A stretch of 64,000 nt of DNA from Symbiodinium kawagutii (GCA_009767595.1 VSDK01023571.1:56073-120072), one strand, 5' to 3'; counted from the first letter of the stretch, positions 19,398 to 31,084 are shown. Notes: generated by a model from the letters alone, not told the origin. Program-made: numbers and translations.

Positions 19398-21150
19398 TGA
19401 AAACAGCCTGTCCAAATAAACCTCCATACAACAGCGGGATACCAAAGATTGCTGAAAATCTCTGCCTTGTTGAAACTCAAGCGTGGGTCAACCTCAGCAG
19501 CTCAGCAGACTAAGCTTTTGATCGGTGACCAACAAGGGACTGGCAAAAAGGATTCAATCCAAGAAGTTACAAAAGTCAGAACCCAAGCGCATTATGGAGC
19601 TTGATACTTGCTTGCGCACGGCCTCACTTGTTTCACTGCAGCACACGGAGCCAGGATGACCCAGTGGTTTCAGCTTCTCGTTTTGGCATAGCTGGGCAGC
19701 GGGACCTTCACATTTCTTTCCAGGTTGTCGGCCCATCGAGGTGAGGTAAATGCAATCTCTTCTCGCCAGCGATCTCTGTGGACGCTTCAAGGAGGCTTCA
19801 AGGAGGCTTCAGGGAGTTCCAAGGGCCCCAGGATTTTTGCATTGTCCAAGGTTGTTTGGTAGAAGGCTCGGAGATGATCTGAGAATTCTGCATGGACAGA
19901 AAGAAAAAGAGAGAGCCTGCGACAACCGAGTAGTCCTTGTCCAGGAACACCAATACAATTTCTGAATTGTCCCAGCATCGGTATGGAAGAAGAGTCGGTT
20001 GACTACTTGACCGGATACATGGATGGTGCTTGCCGCCGGTCACGTTTCTGAGCCTTGTTTTGTTCAGTAGAAGTGGTTCTTGACGCGGTCCGGATTCAGC
20101 TGGTGACATTTTTTGTCCGGGGATGAAAGTCATCCACGATGACATCATGCAAGGCTTCAATATGCACTGCGCAATTCTTTTGAACCTTTCTGGAGCCCTA
20201 GCTCAAGATTCTCAAGATGAAGGAAGGACGAACACAGAAACAAAGACAGTGGAAAAAGAACGAACATCAACACGAAGAATTGTTGGGACCACCTGAACTT
20301 GCGATTTGCCCATGCAGGGTGGCAGTGACCGACTCCACCCCTTCAGCAGACCTGTCCACAAGCGCGACACCAACTCCTCGGTCCCAAGATGTCCCAAGGT
20401 AGCCTCTGGGTAGACACGGCCGCAGGGCAATGCATTCAGCCAACCAACGGCCCTGCAGAGCAGACAACATCACAGCCTTTGTCTCAAGGATCCAACCTGG
20501 TGCACAGACTCATTTCGAAAGCAGACCAGGGAAAAAAAAAAAAACAAACACATTTCCCCAGCATACATGTAGGAAGGAAACTGAACCTGGATACCTCACG
20601 AAGATTGACACGTGAAATTGGCTTCATTTTTTGCTGATGCAATCGCTAGGCAATTCCTTGGAAAATGCAAAAGACAAACAGCCAGGAGGAAAGGTCTGCG
20701 ATATTCTGTAGCCCACGCTTCTGCCCACAAGCAAAGAGGAATAGAAAACTGTGAAAAACTGTACTGTAGGCACTGTAGGCAAGGTGAAGACTGGTGATAC
20801 AGGAGGGAAACGAGAGCAACAATAGATCAACATGCAAGGAGACGACAGGGGAACGAAGCTTGAGCCGGGACCATCCTCGGTGCAAATGCTAGACCCTTGT
20901 TCATCAAATGCACACAATACCTGTGTGTAAGGCAGCGGGATGTGAAAACAGAACAGATTTCTGGAACACTTTGGTCATCGCAGGGAAGGCACAAGCCACA
21001 AGGATGTGACTCTTCTAGAGGGAAGAGGGGCGTCAACAATTGAGGAAGTCTGCGCCTCTACTTGCGAAACAAGCAGTTAGACAAACAAACAAAAAAACAA
21101 AACTGCCCCCAGGCCCCTTCGCAGGCATGCCATCTGTCAAAGGCTGGAAC
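19398..21150. other. stretch downstream of the transaldolase exons
   Basis: Expected to hold the remaining transaldolase exons, but no TWEG, SPFVGR or similar motif was found on the minus strand. Several open frames (for example 19554-19790, 20212-20473, 20624-20917) are not recognised. Confidence 0.4.
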
Positions 21151-23227
21151 TTCAGTGGAAATGTATCCGGGAACCAGCTTGGAAATGGCCTCAGGCGGAA
21201 TTCAGGGGCAAGCTGAGCGCAGAAACACCAATCCCTGCCGTCTCAGTTGCTGACCGTGCCCAGGTTCACGGCCAACTTGTCCATGGCCAATTCAACGATG
21301 TCCTCCTCCTTTGAAGCGGACTTGCGCGCATAAGCGATCCTGGGCTACCAGCAGCTCGGCACCTGTCCATCCTCTCTCTGTGATTTCTTTATCAACTTGA
21401 GGAGCCAGCGCATCGTCCACAAATGCCACATAGACCTGAAATTGTCAAGGAGAATGCGCTTTCGATCTTTTGGTGTTTCTGGCTTTCCTGTTTTCAATCG
21501 TGATAGGCGTTGAACGCAGCATCAGAAAACTTCAGGGATCGCAGCACAGCGTCGCACGGGTCAAAACGTCAAGAATCCAGAAGTCCAAAGAAGTCCAAAG
21601 AAGGATATAGATTTTTATAGACTCTGTAGACTTGACAAGGATGGGTCAAGAGCTGCAACACAAGGGCCGCACGGGATCTCCGCTGAGGCCAGCTTGGCTA
21701 ACGAAAAGAGGATTCCTTGCTGCTGCCGTGAGGTCTTGTCCTCTCTTCGGGCACACGCCCGTTGAACTGGGCATGTAACTACAGACCGATGATAAGAAAC
21801 ACAAAGAGAATGATACAACTGACCCCCTGTGCACAGTCATGCGAATAACATACATATCAAACGCCTCGTGCTCCAGTGCACACATACACCGATATACGTC
21901 AACAAGGTGGATTACATTACATTACAGTACATTACATTACGTTACGTTACATTACATTACAATACAATACAATCCACATACGTGACATTTCATTACACTT
22001 CATTTCATAGCATTGCATTACCGTACATTATCATACATTACCATAATTTACCTTGGTATAAATTACATTACCAACACTCCATCACATTACGGCACGTTGC
22101 ACTACATTGCATTCCATCAGGCGACACTACGCTTCACATTACATTCACCCAAATCCCCATACAAACATAACGGCACATCATATACTGTATGCCATAGCAT
22201 GCGTAACTTACATGTCTCTCTCTCTCTCAGATTCACATACCAATATACGCATGCCAATGCATTACTTCACTTGCACTAGATCAAATTGACATTCTCATTC
22301 ACATTCACATGAGATTAGGTTGCTCAGATACCTGCATGCGCACATGCAAATACGTATTCAAGTGCATTTACGTATAGATACACATGTACATGTACATATA
22401 CATATCATCATATTCCTATACATGCATGCACGCAAACACCCATCCATCCATTCCTGCATCCATCCATCCGTTTCGTTTCATCTCATCTCATCTCATCTCA
22501 TCCGTCCATCCGTCCATCCGTCCATCCGTCCCTCCGTCCATCCGTCCATCCGTCCATCCGTCCATCCGTCCATCCGTCCATCCGTCCATCCGTCCATCCG
22601 TCCATCCGTCCATCCGTCCATCCGTCCATCCGTCCGTCCATCCATCCATCCATCCATCCATCCATCCATCCATCCATCCATTACATACATAACATTCCAT
22701 ACCAATCCATGCCATTGCATTACATTGCATGACATTTCATTACACTATATCGCATTATATTGCAGCATATTATATTGCATTATATCAAATCACATACATA
22801 AACACAACTCTTCCAATCAACTTTATTTATTTGCTTCCAATCAACCTTTTGTCTAATGTATCCAAATATGTTTGAACAAATATTCGGATAAATTTGTATG
22901 TGCATGTGGAGTGTGCAGAGTATGTGTGCGTTCAACAAGCCCTCAGAAAGATGGGAATGCGAACTATGTCTGGTGGCAGCTCGTTTCACTAGGATGACCC
23001 CACACCAAAGTGCTCGGGTCACTTTGATTGCGCCTCAAACCATCCAGTTCAGGACAAGTGTCGTCGTGGCATCTGTGATGAGCCCAGTCTCGGCATACTC
23101 CTGCAACTCTGCCGGTCTGTCACAAAGTGGTACAGTATGTCACTTATGTCCCAACAACAATTTCTCACTTGATCAATCCTGCCTTGATGATCGCAAGGTC
23201 GCCGGTGTCGATGGAAAGAGTTGTCAT
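21151..23227 (-). CDS. transaldolase, microexon gene, 3' end missing
   Basis: Six minus-strand exons join in phase. 23183-23227 reads [15 protein letters not shown]. 23063-23100 reads [13 protein letters not shown]. 21673-21715 reads [14 protein letters not shown]. 21410-21435 reads VYVAFVDD. 21255-21339 reads IAYARKSA ... [11 protein letters not shown]. 21151-21189 reads [13 protein letters not shown]. These are the family's DATTNP, LAVNLG and VPG-x-(V/I)STE blocks in order. Donors are GC, GA, GT, GC and GT; all five acceptors are AG followed by G. Transaldolase moves a dihydroxyacetone unit between sugar phosphates in the pentose phosphate pathway. The catalytic lysine and the FVGR region would lie in exons not found before the copia element at 19.4 kb. 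More 5' sequence may exist upstream of 23227 (the frame continues LGRLAK upstream). Confidence 0.85.
21836..22330. repeat. degenerate ATTAC/TTACA repeat
   Basis: Long run of CATTACATTAC-like pentamers with many substitutions, inside the transaldolase intron 2. Apparent open frames through it are repeat artefacts. Confidence 0.8.
22440..22684. repeat. CATC / TCCGTCCA tandem array
   Basis: About 180 bases of 8-base TCCGTCCA units flanked by 4-base CATC units, in the transaldolase intron. All frames are open, giving false [12 protein letters not shown] proteins. Confidence 0.95.
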
Positions 23228-23842
23228 CTTCGCAAGCCTCCCCAGTACTGTATAAGAGGCTTGCCTCCCCTGTGTGATAATTCTGATTTTGGAAAAAAAA
23301 GCAGAGGGTACAAGCTTGGACTTTTTTAAGCTTTCAGGCAAGGAACTGAGCCAAACAGCTCTCTGCAGCCACGGCGACACTTTTCCTGGGCTGCTATGCA
23401 TTGAGCTCTGGCAAAGGAAAATAGTAATTGGCAAGCAAATGCAAACGCAAACACAAACGAATGAACCAAGTCCACCAAAGATAGAGCAGTCCTGGCATGA
23501 CTTGCCCCTGGCCTGAGCACAGGTGCGCGACGAACGTGGAATCTTGGGAATTGACTTCAGATCGCGTAGAGTGACCTGAACATCTCAAAGTCAAGTTGCT
23601 GCACACCCGACCTCCAAGGAGCAGAGAGACTTGTGCCTGTGAAGGCCTGTGGCATGCCAAGGAGCTTGGCAGCGGTTCATTGCATGTCAATCTGCGAAAT
23701 CCTGAGCCCACCCCAAAGCTGCGCTCAATTTCCAACCTTTTCAAGGGCGAAGTGCGCAGTCACGTCAACATGACAAAGCTGCTCGTTCACAGCCAACGTG
23801 ATCAAATAGAAACTGATGCTGGCTGAAGACAAGCACCAGCTT

Positions 23843-24730
23843 TCAGAAGAGTCTCAATACACTGCTGATTGACGGCATGAGCACTGGCACCGTCTTTACA
23901 TACTCTTGGTATGCGGGGTCATGCCCATGCTTGGCATTCGCTAGCTCCAAGGTGTTAGAGATGGCGCCGCATGCTTGACCGTAAAACAAAGTCAGCAAGA
24001 AAAGAGGACTCAAAAGACTGGGGAGAATGTAAGCTGGGCCTGCTGCAGCCAGTGTTGACATGTTCAGCACGCAAATGCCGCTCCACAAAAAGAAATTGCC
24101 GAACCAGTTTGGATGTTGCGACACTTTCCAGAGACCAACATCACAGAATTTGCCACGGCTTTCTGGGTTCTTCTTGAACTGCCATTTCTGCCAGTCAGAA
24201 ACCGTCTCCACCAAAAAACCTGCTGCGAACATAGCAATGCCCAGCACATCACACCAGCCCAACGGCGGCCGCAGAGTCGAGGACACGCCAGCTGCTAAAG
24301 CGTGAGGCAAAAACACCACCCACCCCCAGGCAAAGGAAATAAACCAAAAGGCGAATGCTCCTGCGTTGGTTGAAAGCACTTCATTCAAACGCGCATCAGT
24401 GTGAGTGAGAAGGGCTCTGTAGAACAGGAAACCTGCCAGTTTGGCTGCCCAAAGGCCAATACAAGCTGCGCTTAGATTTTGTTGGATCTCCCCGGGCATG
24501 CCGCGCAGCGCAATTGCAGCTGCGGAGAAAATGCCAGTGCCAATCAGGTCCAAATGGTAGTGAGAGCCAGTTGCAACGGAAATCCCGAAGCCGAGGACAT
24601 TTGCAGCACCAAAAACTGCAGCGCTTACAGCTAGTGGTTTTGTCGAAAAGCTTTGGGACAATGCATACGCGGTACCACCGGCTAGTGGCACAGCTCGTCG
24701 CACAACGGAAAGAAGACCACGGTTCAACAT
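23843..24730 (-). CDS. DUF1295 / steroid-reductase-like membrane protein
   Basis: An intronless 295-residue frame from ATG 24730. It carries the DUF1295 signature: SHYHLDLIGTG near the N-terminus, then ETVSDWQKWQFKKNPESRGK, then GLWKVSQHPNWFGNFFLW, and a C-terminal hydrophobic segment before a conserved-looking HDPAYQEYVKTVPVLMP. Several membrane helices are evident. The family is related in fold to steroid 5-alpha reductases and ICMT, and members are assumed to reduce or modify lipophilic substrates; the substrate here is unknown. The frame is open 19 codons further upstream only from a GTG. A CTGCAG/GTAAG word at about 24815 could be the end of an upstream exon. Confidence 0.85.
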   Translation of the reverse strand: MLNRGLLSVVRRAVPLAGGTAYALSQSFSTKPLAVSAAVFGAANVLGFGISVATGSHYHLDLIGTGIFSAAAIALRGMPGEIQQNLSAACIGLWAAKLAGFLFYRALLTHTDARLNEVLSTNAGAFAFWFISFAWGWVVFLPHALAAGVSSTLRPPLGWCDVLGIAMFAAGFLVETVSDWQKWQFKKNPESRGKFCDVGLWKVSQHPNWFGNFFLWSGICVLNMSTLAAAGPAYILPSLLSPLFLLTLFYGQACGAISNTLELANAKHGHDPAYQEYVKTVPVLMPSISSVLRLF

Positions 24731-24830
24731 CGATGCCTTTAGGGCAAACTTGCTATCTACAAGAGCCAAGATGCCAACAACACACACTTTGTCATCACTC
24801 TCATCTTACCTGCAGTCGATTCAAAATGAT

Positions 24831-24870
24831 CGCATGTCACTGCATGTCACTGCATGTCATTGCATGTCCC
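24831..24870. repeat. 10-base tandem repeat, unit TGCATGTCAC
   Basis: Four copies with single changes, about 100 bases upstream of the DUF1295 start. Confidence 0.9.
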
Positions 24871-25669
24871 CTTGTTATCCCTTGTTAGGCATGCTTTCAA
24901 CTTTCAAGATTTTGAAGTTGCGCTTTGCATGACAAAGTCACGGCATTTCTGTGCTTCTGCGCCTGGGAGCTTGTCCAGTGCCTGAGAACATCTTGAAATC
25001 AAAGCGTTTCGGCAACGCAGCTCCCAAAAGTGCTGCCTGTTGAGCACGCTAAGGGACAGCAGCAGGGATACCTCGACATTTCAGACATGTTCATCCAGCA
25101 GGATTTGTTGGTTGTGTGGAAATGTTTGAAGGCGGAAAACACTCGAGTCCGCATCTGAAATACCTCCTTCTGTTGCCTCAGCTGTTCTCTCTTCAGTCAC
25201 TGACGGCAAATCTAGTCACTCTTGCCCTGCAAGGCATGGCAAAGCGGGCCCTATAACTGTTCATAAATCAAGCGTTTGCTGCACTCTGTTCAAGCTTTTC
25301 TCGTCTTTTTTCCGAGGTATTTCTAGCGTTTGCGGTGCGATTCTGAGCAGATCTTGACCTTCAAAACTGCACAACTATTCAAGACTGTTTGCGCTACCTT
25401 CACATGGTGTGTTTAGTTTTGCGACAGCTACAGTCGTTCAGCCAAATTGTATTCAGCGGCTCCATTACACTTCCACAAAATATGCGAACTGTCTCAGAAT
25501 GTCACTTGAGCTGGGCGCATTGCAAGGGCACAGCAACTAACTAGCAGCTAGCATAGCCAGCAAAGCATTCAATTTCTCGCGGGCACAAGTCTTTCCAAGA
25601 CAGCTTCCATGAGCCGGTGCTACCGTGGTTGTGAAACAATGGCATTGACATATGCAAAGGCCGGATTTG
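24871..25669. other. stretch without a recognised gene
   Basis: No conserved exon, no array. Presumably intergenic. Confidence 0.4.
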
Positions 25670-26113
25670 CTAAGCTTGCTTCGCAGCACCTGCAGGGCGG
25701 CTGACATTTCCAGCCTCATCCCGTACAGGCATGCCTTGGCAAACTCCATCTGCAGCCACTGCCCCTGCCACGGGCATACCCTGGAAAGTGGGCTGAAATC
25801 CTGTCGGTCCCGCCGTCGGTCCACCTACCACTGTCCCATTTGCAGGCCCACCACCAGGTCCACCGATGGATGGAGTTGCGATTCCAATGACTGTACCGCT
25901 TGGGAGTTCGTCCTGCACAGGAACTCCAACCATCTGAGCCTCAGTGTCCTGTCTTGATGCCTGCTCTTCCAAAACTTGTAGACTGCGTCTCGAAGACATG
26001 GCTGCGGCTACAGCGGTCACGACCCAAACAAGCCACATTACCGTCGAGAGCATCTGCCAAACTGCATTCACGTGAAGTTGGTCTGCATGAAGGCCACTGG
26101 TGTCATCCCCCAT
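25670..26113 (-). CDS. small single-pass membrane protein, unidentified
   Basis: 147 codons from ATG 26113 (MGDDTSGLHADQ). Residues about 17-40 form one hydrophobic helix (VNAVWQMLSTVMWLVWVVTA), followed by a short basic stretch (SSRRS) and a low-complexity tail rich in G, P, A and V with repeated GMPV (FQGMPVAGA, CQGMPVRDEA). A positive-inside reading would place the tail in the cytosol. Codon composition is coding-like. The frame extends eight codons upstream without another ATG, so an upstream exon is possible. No family is recognised. Confidence 0.42.
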   Translation of the reverse strand: MGDDTSGLHADQLHVNAVWQMLSTVMWLVWVVTAVAAAMSSRRSLQVLEEQASRQDTEAQMVGVPVQDELPSGTVIGIATPSIGGPGGGPANGTVVGGPTAGPTGFQPTFQGMPVAGAVAADGVCQGMPVRDEAGNVSRPAGAAKQA

Positions 26114-26992
26114 CGCTGGTGCTGCTAGCACTGCCACGGTGTCAGTTTTGCACGCATCAGGCTGCTGGCGAGTAGCTATTGCCTCTAGGACAGCTGCTAT
26201 GAACCTGAGGTCATGCGCAGCTAGATCTACGCTCTGCCAAGGCCAAGGCAGCAGAGATGTGCAGAGACTCTACTAGAGTGCAGCTTAAAAATAAGATTGA
26301 AATCAGATCCATAAATCTTCCCCCTGCAACGGAGGTGCCAGGGTATTTTTGCGAATCATGCACTCATCGTGAGCAATCACAAGAGGGCATAGCCGTAGCT
26401 TTGGCCGGCGGGGGTCGGCTTTTTCAATGTTGGAAATCTAAATCTGAAACTTGGAAATGCCATGTTTGAAAGAGACTGTTTCAGGTTGATATGCAGTACA
26501 CACCTTCGAGGGGTCGCAAAACAGCTATAGGCCAAGAACTACGAGAGCATGCCTTGATCATGTTTTTGTTCCATTCCTTACCGTTTTACCGTTTTACATG
26601 CTAAAGCAAAACCCATTGTTCTTGTTTTATTTCTTCTGGTTGCTTGACATGGTAAACCCTACGGCTTCCTCAATATTTCATTTTGCTTCTTGAATGGTTT
26701 GCGGATTTTTGCTAGTTTGTTGTGCAAAACGGATATCAATGTGAATATTCGTCAAGAACCTTTAGGATCTCAGGATGGAGACCTCGGCTGTGGGAGGGTT
26801 CACTTTGAACATCAAAACATCTCAAAACCCTCTGTTTCTGAAAGCTTCTTTTGCAGCAAAAATATTGTCAATTAGGGATTTTGTGGAACACGGCCTCCAA
26901 ATGCATGCAACATGGACTGACCTTCGGGGATGTGGTGACCTTCGCAACATGGACTGACCGACTCCAAAGAGACGGCTCATAAAGCCTAACGG

Positions 26993-27112
26993 GATAGAGA
27001 GAGAGAGAGAAAGAGAAAAAAAGAAGAAAAGAAAGAGAAAAAGAAAGAGAAAAAGAAAGAGAAAGAGAAAGAGCAAGAGGAAGAAAGAGAGAAAGGAGAG
27101 AGGGAGAGAAAA
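26993..27112. repeat. purine-rich simple repeat (GAGAAA)n
   Basis: About 120 bases of nearly pure A/G on the plus strand. Confidence 0.9.
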
Positions 27113-27750
27113 AGAATTGGACAAAGGAAAGGAGCACAACGAAAGAATTCGAAATTCTAAGCAAAATGCCGGATTAAATTTGTCTTGTATGCTGCGGCAA
27201 CGGGTAAGGGTCCAAGATGTGACTTGTTACTGTTCTGGTATTTGCCATGTTGTGTGATGGAGGGTGGTTGAAGGGAGAGCAGTATAGCTGTTTGAAATAT
27301 GATGCACGGATGAGGAAATCGGCGAATTGGCTTAACAAAGGCTCAACACAGCTTCATTCACAAGAAGAGAAATCAAGGCTTCGGAAGTCAAGAAAAGAGT
27401 TAGAGCTTCTGTCGGGTTTCTTGCGTGTCCGGAAATGGACTGACTTCGGCGAACAGGGTCTCGTGGGCTCCAATGTGCTGAGGATGCTCAATTGGGGAGG
27501 CTAGGCGTGGGAGATGGGAGGAGAAAGGACATGATTCGACATGATCACTTGGGATCCCTTGGGGTGCGAAACGTGGTAGCCCATGTAGCCCAACGACATG
27601 GAGCATAGTGGTACCAAGAAACTTTGACTTCGTTTCCATCTTGCAAACCACTCACCCCTCTACGGAGCGATGGGAATAAACAAAGATGGCGGACACTACT
27701 ACTGGATACTACTGGAATGTACTACCTCAATCTACCTTACACATCAAACT

Positions 27751-27830
27751 TCCTTACACATCCTTACACTTCCTCACATGTCCTTACACGTCCTTACACA
27801 TCCTTGCACGTCCTTACGAGTCCTTAAACA
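27751..27830. repeat. 10-base tandem repeat, unit TCCTTACACR
   Basis: Eight consecutive 10-base copies with one or two changes each. Confidence 0.9.
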
Positions 27831-27865
27831 AAGAGCATGAGCACAGGTCGAAAATCAAAGCATTG

Positions 27866-28062
27866 CTAGGGCAATCTGCTCAGAAACGTCCAGGCCACCA
27901 GTATGTGACCATATCGAGAGACCGCTACCAGCTGTGATGCCTTCATTGGTGCACCATCGCCACTGATCACCACAGCACCATGCAAAAGTATGCCCCATGC
28001 TGCGAAGACTGCGGAGATGATGAAGCTCAAGGCCTCAGCCATCGGCACCATGACTCATTGCA
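27866..28062 (-). CDS. exon of unidentified multi-exon membrane protein (downstream exon)
   Basis: Minus frame MVPMAEALSF, a hydrophobic helix (FIISAVFAAWGILLHGAVV) and DGAPMKASQL, with a GT donor after ASQL near 27926. An acceptor ATGAG just before the ATG-GTG-CCG codons would allow joining to 28225-28470. Downstream exons were not traced. The family was not recognised. Confidence 0.38.
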
Positions 28063-28224
28063 GCAAGCTACTCAGCCTACCTTGGCAGAGACAAACCAGG
28101 GCTCCAATCCTCTGCGACACCCAAAACAGACCGAAACGGACCGAAACTTTCAACATATTTCAACTTGCAGTGCTGAAAAGTGAGTAAAGGACAAGACCTG
28201 CAGGTGCATTTGCTGAAGCTACAC

Positions 28225-28470
28225 TTTAAGAAGAACGTCCCTCCATTTCTTGTGTACTGAGGCTGATGCCAGAATGTTGTGCCAAGAGTAGCCGTACTGC
28301 TCATAGCAAAGAGTCTCGGCAGAGTAAGCACTAGCATTGAGCCCTGAGAGGGCAAAAATAAGTGCGAATATTGCGTCAAAGACCAAGCAGAATGTACCTT
28401 GGTGCACTTGGCTTGGAATCACGGCAGGATACAACATTCCACAACAAGCACCGCGGTGATCATGCGATCC
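28225..28470 (-). CDS. exon of unidentified multi-exon membrane protein (middle exon)
   Basis: Exactly 82 codons between an acceptor CTTCCCAG and a GT donor (AAA/GTGTAG), phase 0 at both ends. It reads GMLYPAVIPSQVHQG, a hydrophobic helix (FCLVFDAIFALIFALSG), then ETLCYEQYGYSWHN and SVHKKWRDVLLK. The Cys/Tyr-rich loop after a helix suggests a polytopic membrane protein. The in-phase splice-like borders are the main support. Function unknown. Confidence 0.45.
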
Positions 28471-28556
28471 CTGGGAAGCTTCAAGATTCGGCCAAGGCTC
28501 AAAGCACCCGAAAGCGTTCTAAGACAGGCCGATTGTGAATACATAGAACCATGAGA

Positions 28557-29189
28557 TCACCACGGTGTCGCACTTCGCTTAAGCCACCGAAAGCTGCAAT
28601 GACTTTGTATGAAGACCCCCAGCTGCATGCTATGAATAAAACAAGAAATAAAAGTCCAAAATGCTTTGAGAAAACAATAATCGGACGACATTTTCTCCAC
28701 CGAAACGCGGAATGTCTTGGACATTCGCAGCGAAGCCGTCTTGGTTGACGATCCCTGACGCATAATGCCGGCGGCCACACTCAGCGCGGCCACAGAGCCA
28801 AACGAACAAAGAACCCAGGCAGAGGTCCTTGCTCGGTGCAGCTTTAAGGCTGACATTACCAATGCACTCAGCATCACATAGCTGATGGCCCTTGCACGAG
28901 CACCACGATCTGATATGCATGAGTTGACAAGTTCCCTTTTCGCCCTTTTGCACCTGGACAAATTGCCAGAATTCAACTTCAAAGGATCTCTGCTAGGGAC
29001 TCTATTCGCAAACTCGTGAAACTGTGCCGCTGCAATTCGATCATATCTGTTCCGCAATTTTCTCATGGCGCGTGCCACCAAGACTTGAATGTAGGTGCGA
29101 CTCATGAACCCGACAACATTGATATTGACATGCTTAGAACCAAGAAACGTGTTAAATGCTGGTCTTGGTTGAAATACAAACGGGCTCAA
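28557..29189 (-). CDS. possible upstream exon(s) of the same membrane protein
   Basis: A 210-codon open frame with a basic segment (VLVARAMRKLRNRYDR), DPLKLNSGNLSRCKR, and a hydrophobic stretch (YVMLSALVMSALKL ... WVLCSFGSVAALSVAAGIM). It probably mixes true exon and intron. Exon borders could not be fixed. Grouping with 28225-28470 is by strand and proximity only. Confidence 0.3.
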   Translation of the reverse strand: MSPFVFQPRPAFNTFLGSKHVNINVVGFMSRTYIQVLVARAMRKLRNRYDRIAAAQFHEFANRVPSRDPLKLNSGNLSRCKRAKRELVNSCISDRGARARAISYVMLSALVMSALKLHRARTSAWVLCSFGSVAALSVAAGIMRQGSSTKTASLRMSKTFRVSVEKMSSDYCFLKAFWTFISCFIHSMQLGVFIQSHCSFRWLKRSATPW

Positions 29190-29199
29190 AGGATTTGGC

Positions 29200-31080
29200 G
29201 AGCTGGAAAACCTCGGCTAGAGTCTCTCTCTTGTTGAAGGGACCTTAGCGAAACTGCTTCACTGGCCGAAATAAGATCACAAATCAATACCCCACAAAGA
29301 TAGATGCAAATTCATCGCGAAGGTGGGAAACAAACAGTACCGGATTGCTCTGAGAGTCTGAAAGAGTCTGAGATTACATGAAACAATAAGAACAAGTGAA
29401 ACAAGTGTCAAATGGTGTCAGAAGATGTCAGACGCTCAGAGAAAAGTCACAATGCGCAGAGTGACACGGCGCAAGCTGCCCACTCTGAAGCTGAGGGAGG
29501 GTTACACTGTGGCATTTGACCGCCTTCTTTTGAACTTAGATCTGTCAGTTGTGGATGTTGTTCTTAGATCACAATCAATATGTATATTGACGATGCAGAG
29601 GTTGATCATGTGGGTGGTATCGGTGATGTGGTTGTTGATGATGCGGCTGATATATTGCTGGAAGTTGCTGATATTGGTGATGTGGGTTGGTGATGTTGGT
29701 ACTTCGTCAGTAGGCAAACCAAGGAGCACCAAGGGCCCAGGAGTGCACTCGACCGCACCAACAGATCTGCAAAACAAAACAGAGGGATCGATTCTTGAAA
29801 TCAATTCTTGAAATTATAGTATAGTTAAAATCATGTATTGTTTCACTTCTACTTTCAAGATGCAATCCCCTAGCCAACAAGTATTGGTCGGACAACACTG
29901 ACAAGACACGGACCAGGTCTTTTTGACCATAATTTGCGCGCCAAAATGTGAAGCTGAATCTTCCTCTCGGGAACCTTTAGAGACATTCAAAACGACGGGA
30001 CACCCATGCCTGGCGAATGGCCATGAGAAATGCCCGCCCAGAAAGGAAGGATAAAAGATGCAGGACATTCATCACGAAAGGTGTGGGGGGAGAATCACAT
30101 CTAACATCACCACCTGAATGCACATGATGCTCAAGGAAGAAAACTAATTTCCGGATAGCCAACAATGCCAAGAACCACCTGAACGCGAGACCTAGGCAAT
30201 CTTTACAATGAAAAACAGTTAGTTGACAAATTGAGCCACAAGCAACCCCCTTCATTCTCCAAACAAGTGCATGGCAAAACCATTGCCCTAGCCAAGCATG
30301 ATGATTTCCTCAAAAGGCACGACAAAGTCAAAAGCCTGTACCTGCAGCGAATGAGGGCTGGAGACCGCGAAACAGCCGAAGGACACGTTTTTGTTCTTGC
30401 TGGTGCTGGTGTTGGCATTGGCATTGTCCTTGTTGCCGCTGTTCTTGCTATTCCCGTCGCCGTTGCTGTTGAAGTTGTCTTTGCAAGTCCCGTGCCATTG
30501 TCGTTGTCGCGGTTGTGATGGTGGGTGGCTGTGGCTGTTGCTTGCGGGAACCATCTTGCAGTAAAATCAACTGGGTTGGATGGGGCTTGATCTTTCAAAA
30601 CTCCGCACATTTGATCAAATCCGCACCCATCGCAGCTGCACCGGGGACAGCCATTGCAACCCGCGATGCCGATGGCATAGCTTTCCCTCTCTTTCATAGT
30701 TTGACACTTGAACACAGACCAAAACTTGATAAAACTTGCGTCAATAATGCACATTAAAAAAAGACAAAGTAAATCTTTACATATATAGTAGGCTCCCATG
30801 AATCCACGTGCATCCATTTGAGCATATGCCGGTCGAACCTGGACCCAAAAAATGTCTCAGAGTTTACACCGGGTGACTTGAAAAGACTTTAAATTACACA
30901 GGCATAGACCCCAGATAGAGTTTGGCATCTGAACGGTTATTACGGTATCTTTTCTGGTCCATTTAGTTTATTTCTTGGGGCGTCGGTAAATTCTGGAATC
31001 CACGACCGGAAATAACGTAACATCGGGGGAAATAACGAATTATGGGCATCGGTAGTCTCGTTTCGGCTTGGGATAGAGAC
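29200..31080. other. stretch without a confident gene
   Basis: A minus frame at 30203-30817 has a Cys-rich start (AGCNGCPRCSCDGCG) and then Thr/Ala low complexity. It could contain an exon but no family is recognised. Confidence 0.35.
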
Positions 31081-31084
31081 TCGT

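Larger units (their letters stand above)
26114..27860. other. stretch without a recognised gene
   Basis: Contains a purine-rich GAAA/GAGA run (26993-27112) and a 10-base array (27751-27830). Open frames on the minus strand through the purine run are low-complexity artefacts. Confidence 0.45.

Noticed and set aside
11171..19419. Numerous plus-strand frames of 60-190 codons across the copia element
   Set aside because: They are antisense shadows of the gag-pol frames and have no domain of their own.
21470..21540. Minus frame [22 protein letters not shown] as an extra transaldolase exon
   Set aside because: The flanking exons (..SGDP and VYVAF..) already join in phase exactly as in the family, and no AG acceptor precedes this segment.
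22320..22856. Plus and minus frames encoding HPSIRPSV / DGWMDGWT repeats
   Set aside because: Direct translation of the TCCGTCCA microsatellite.
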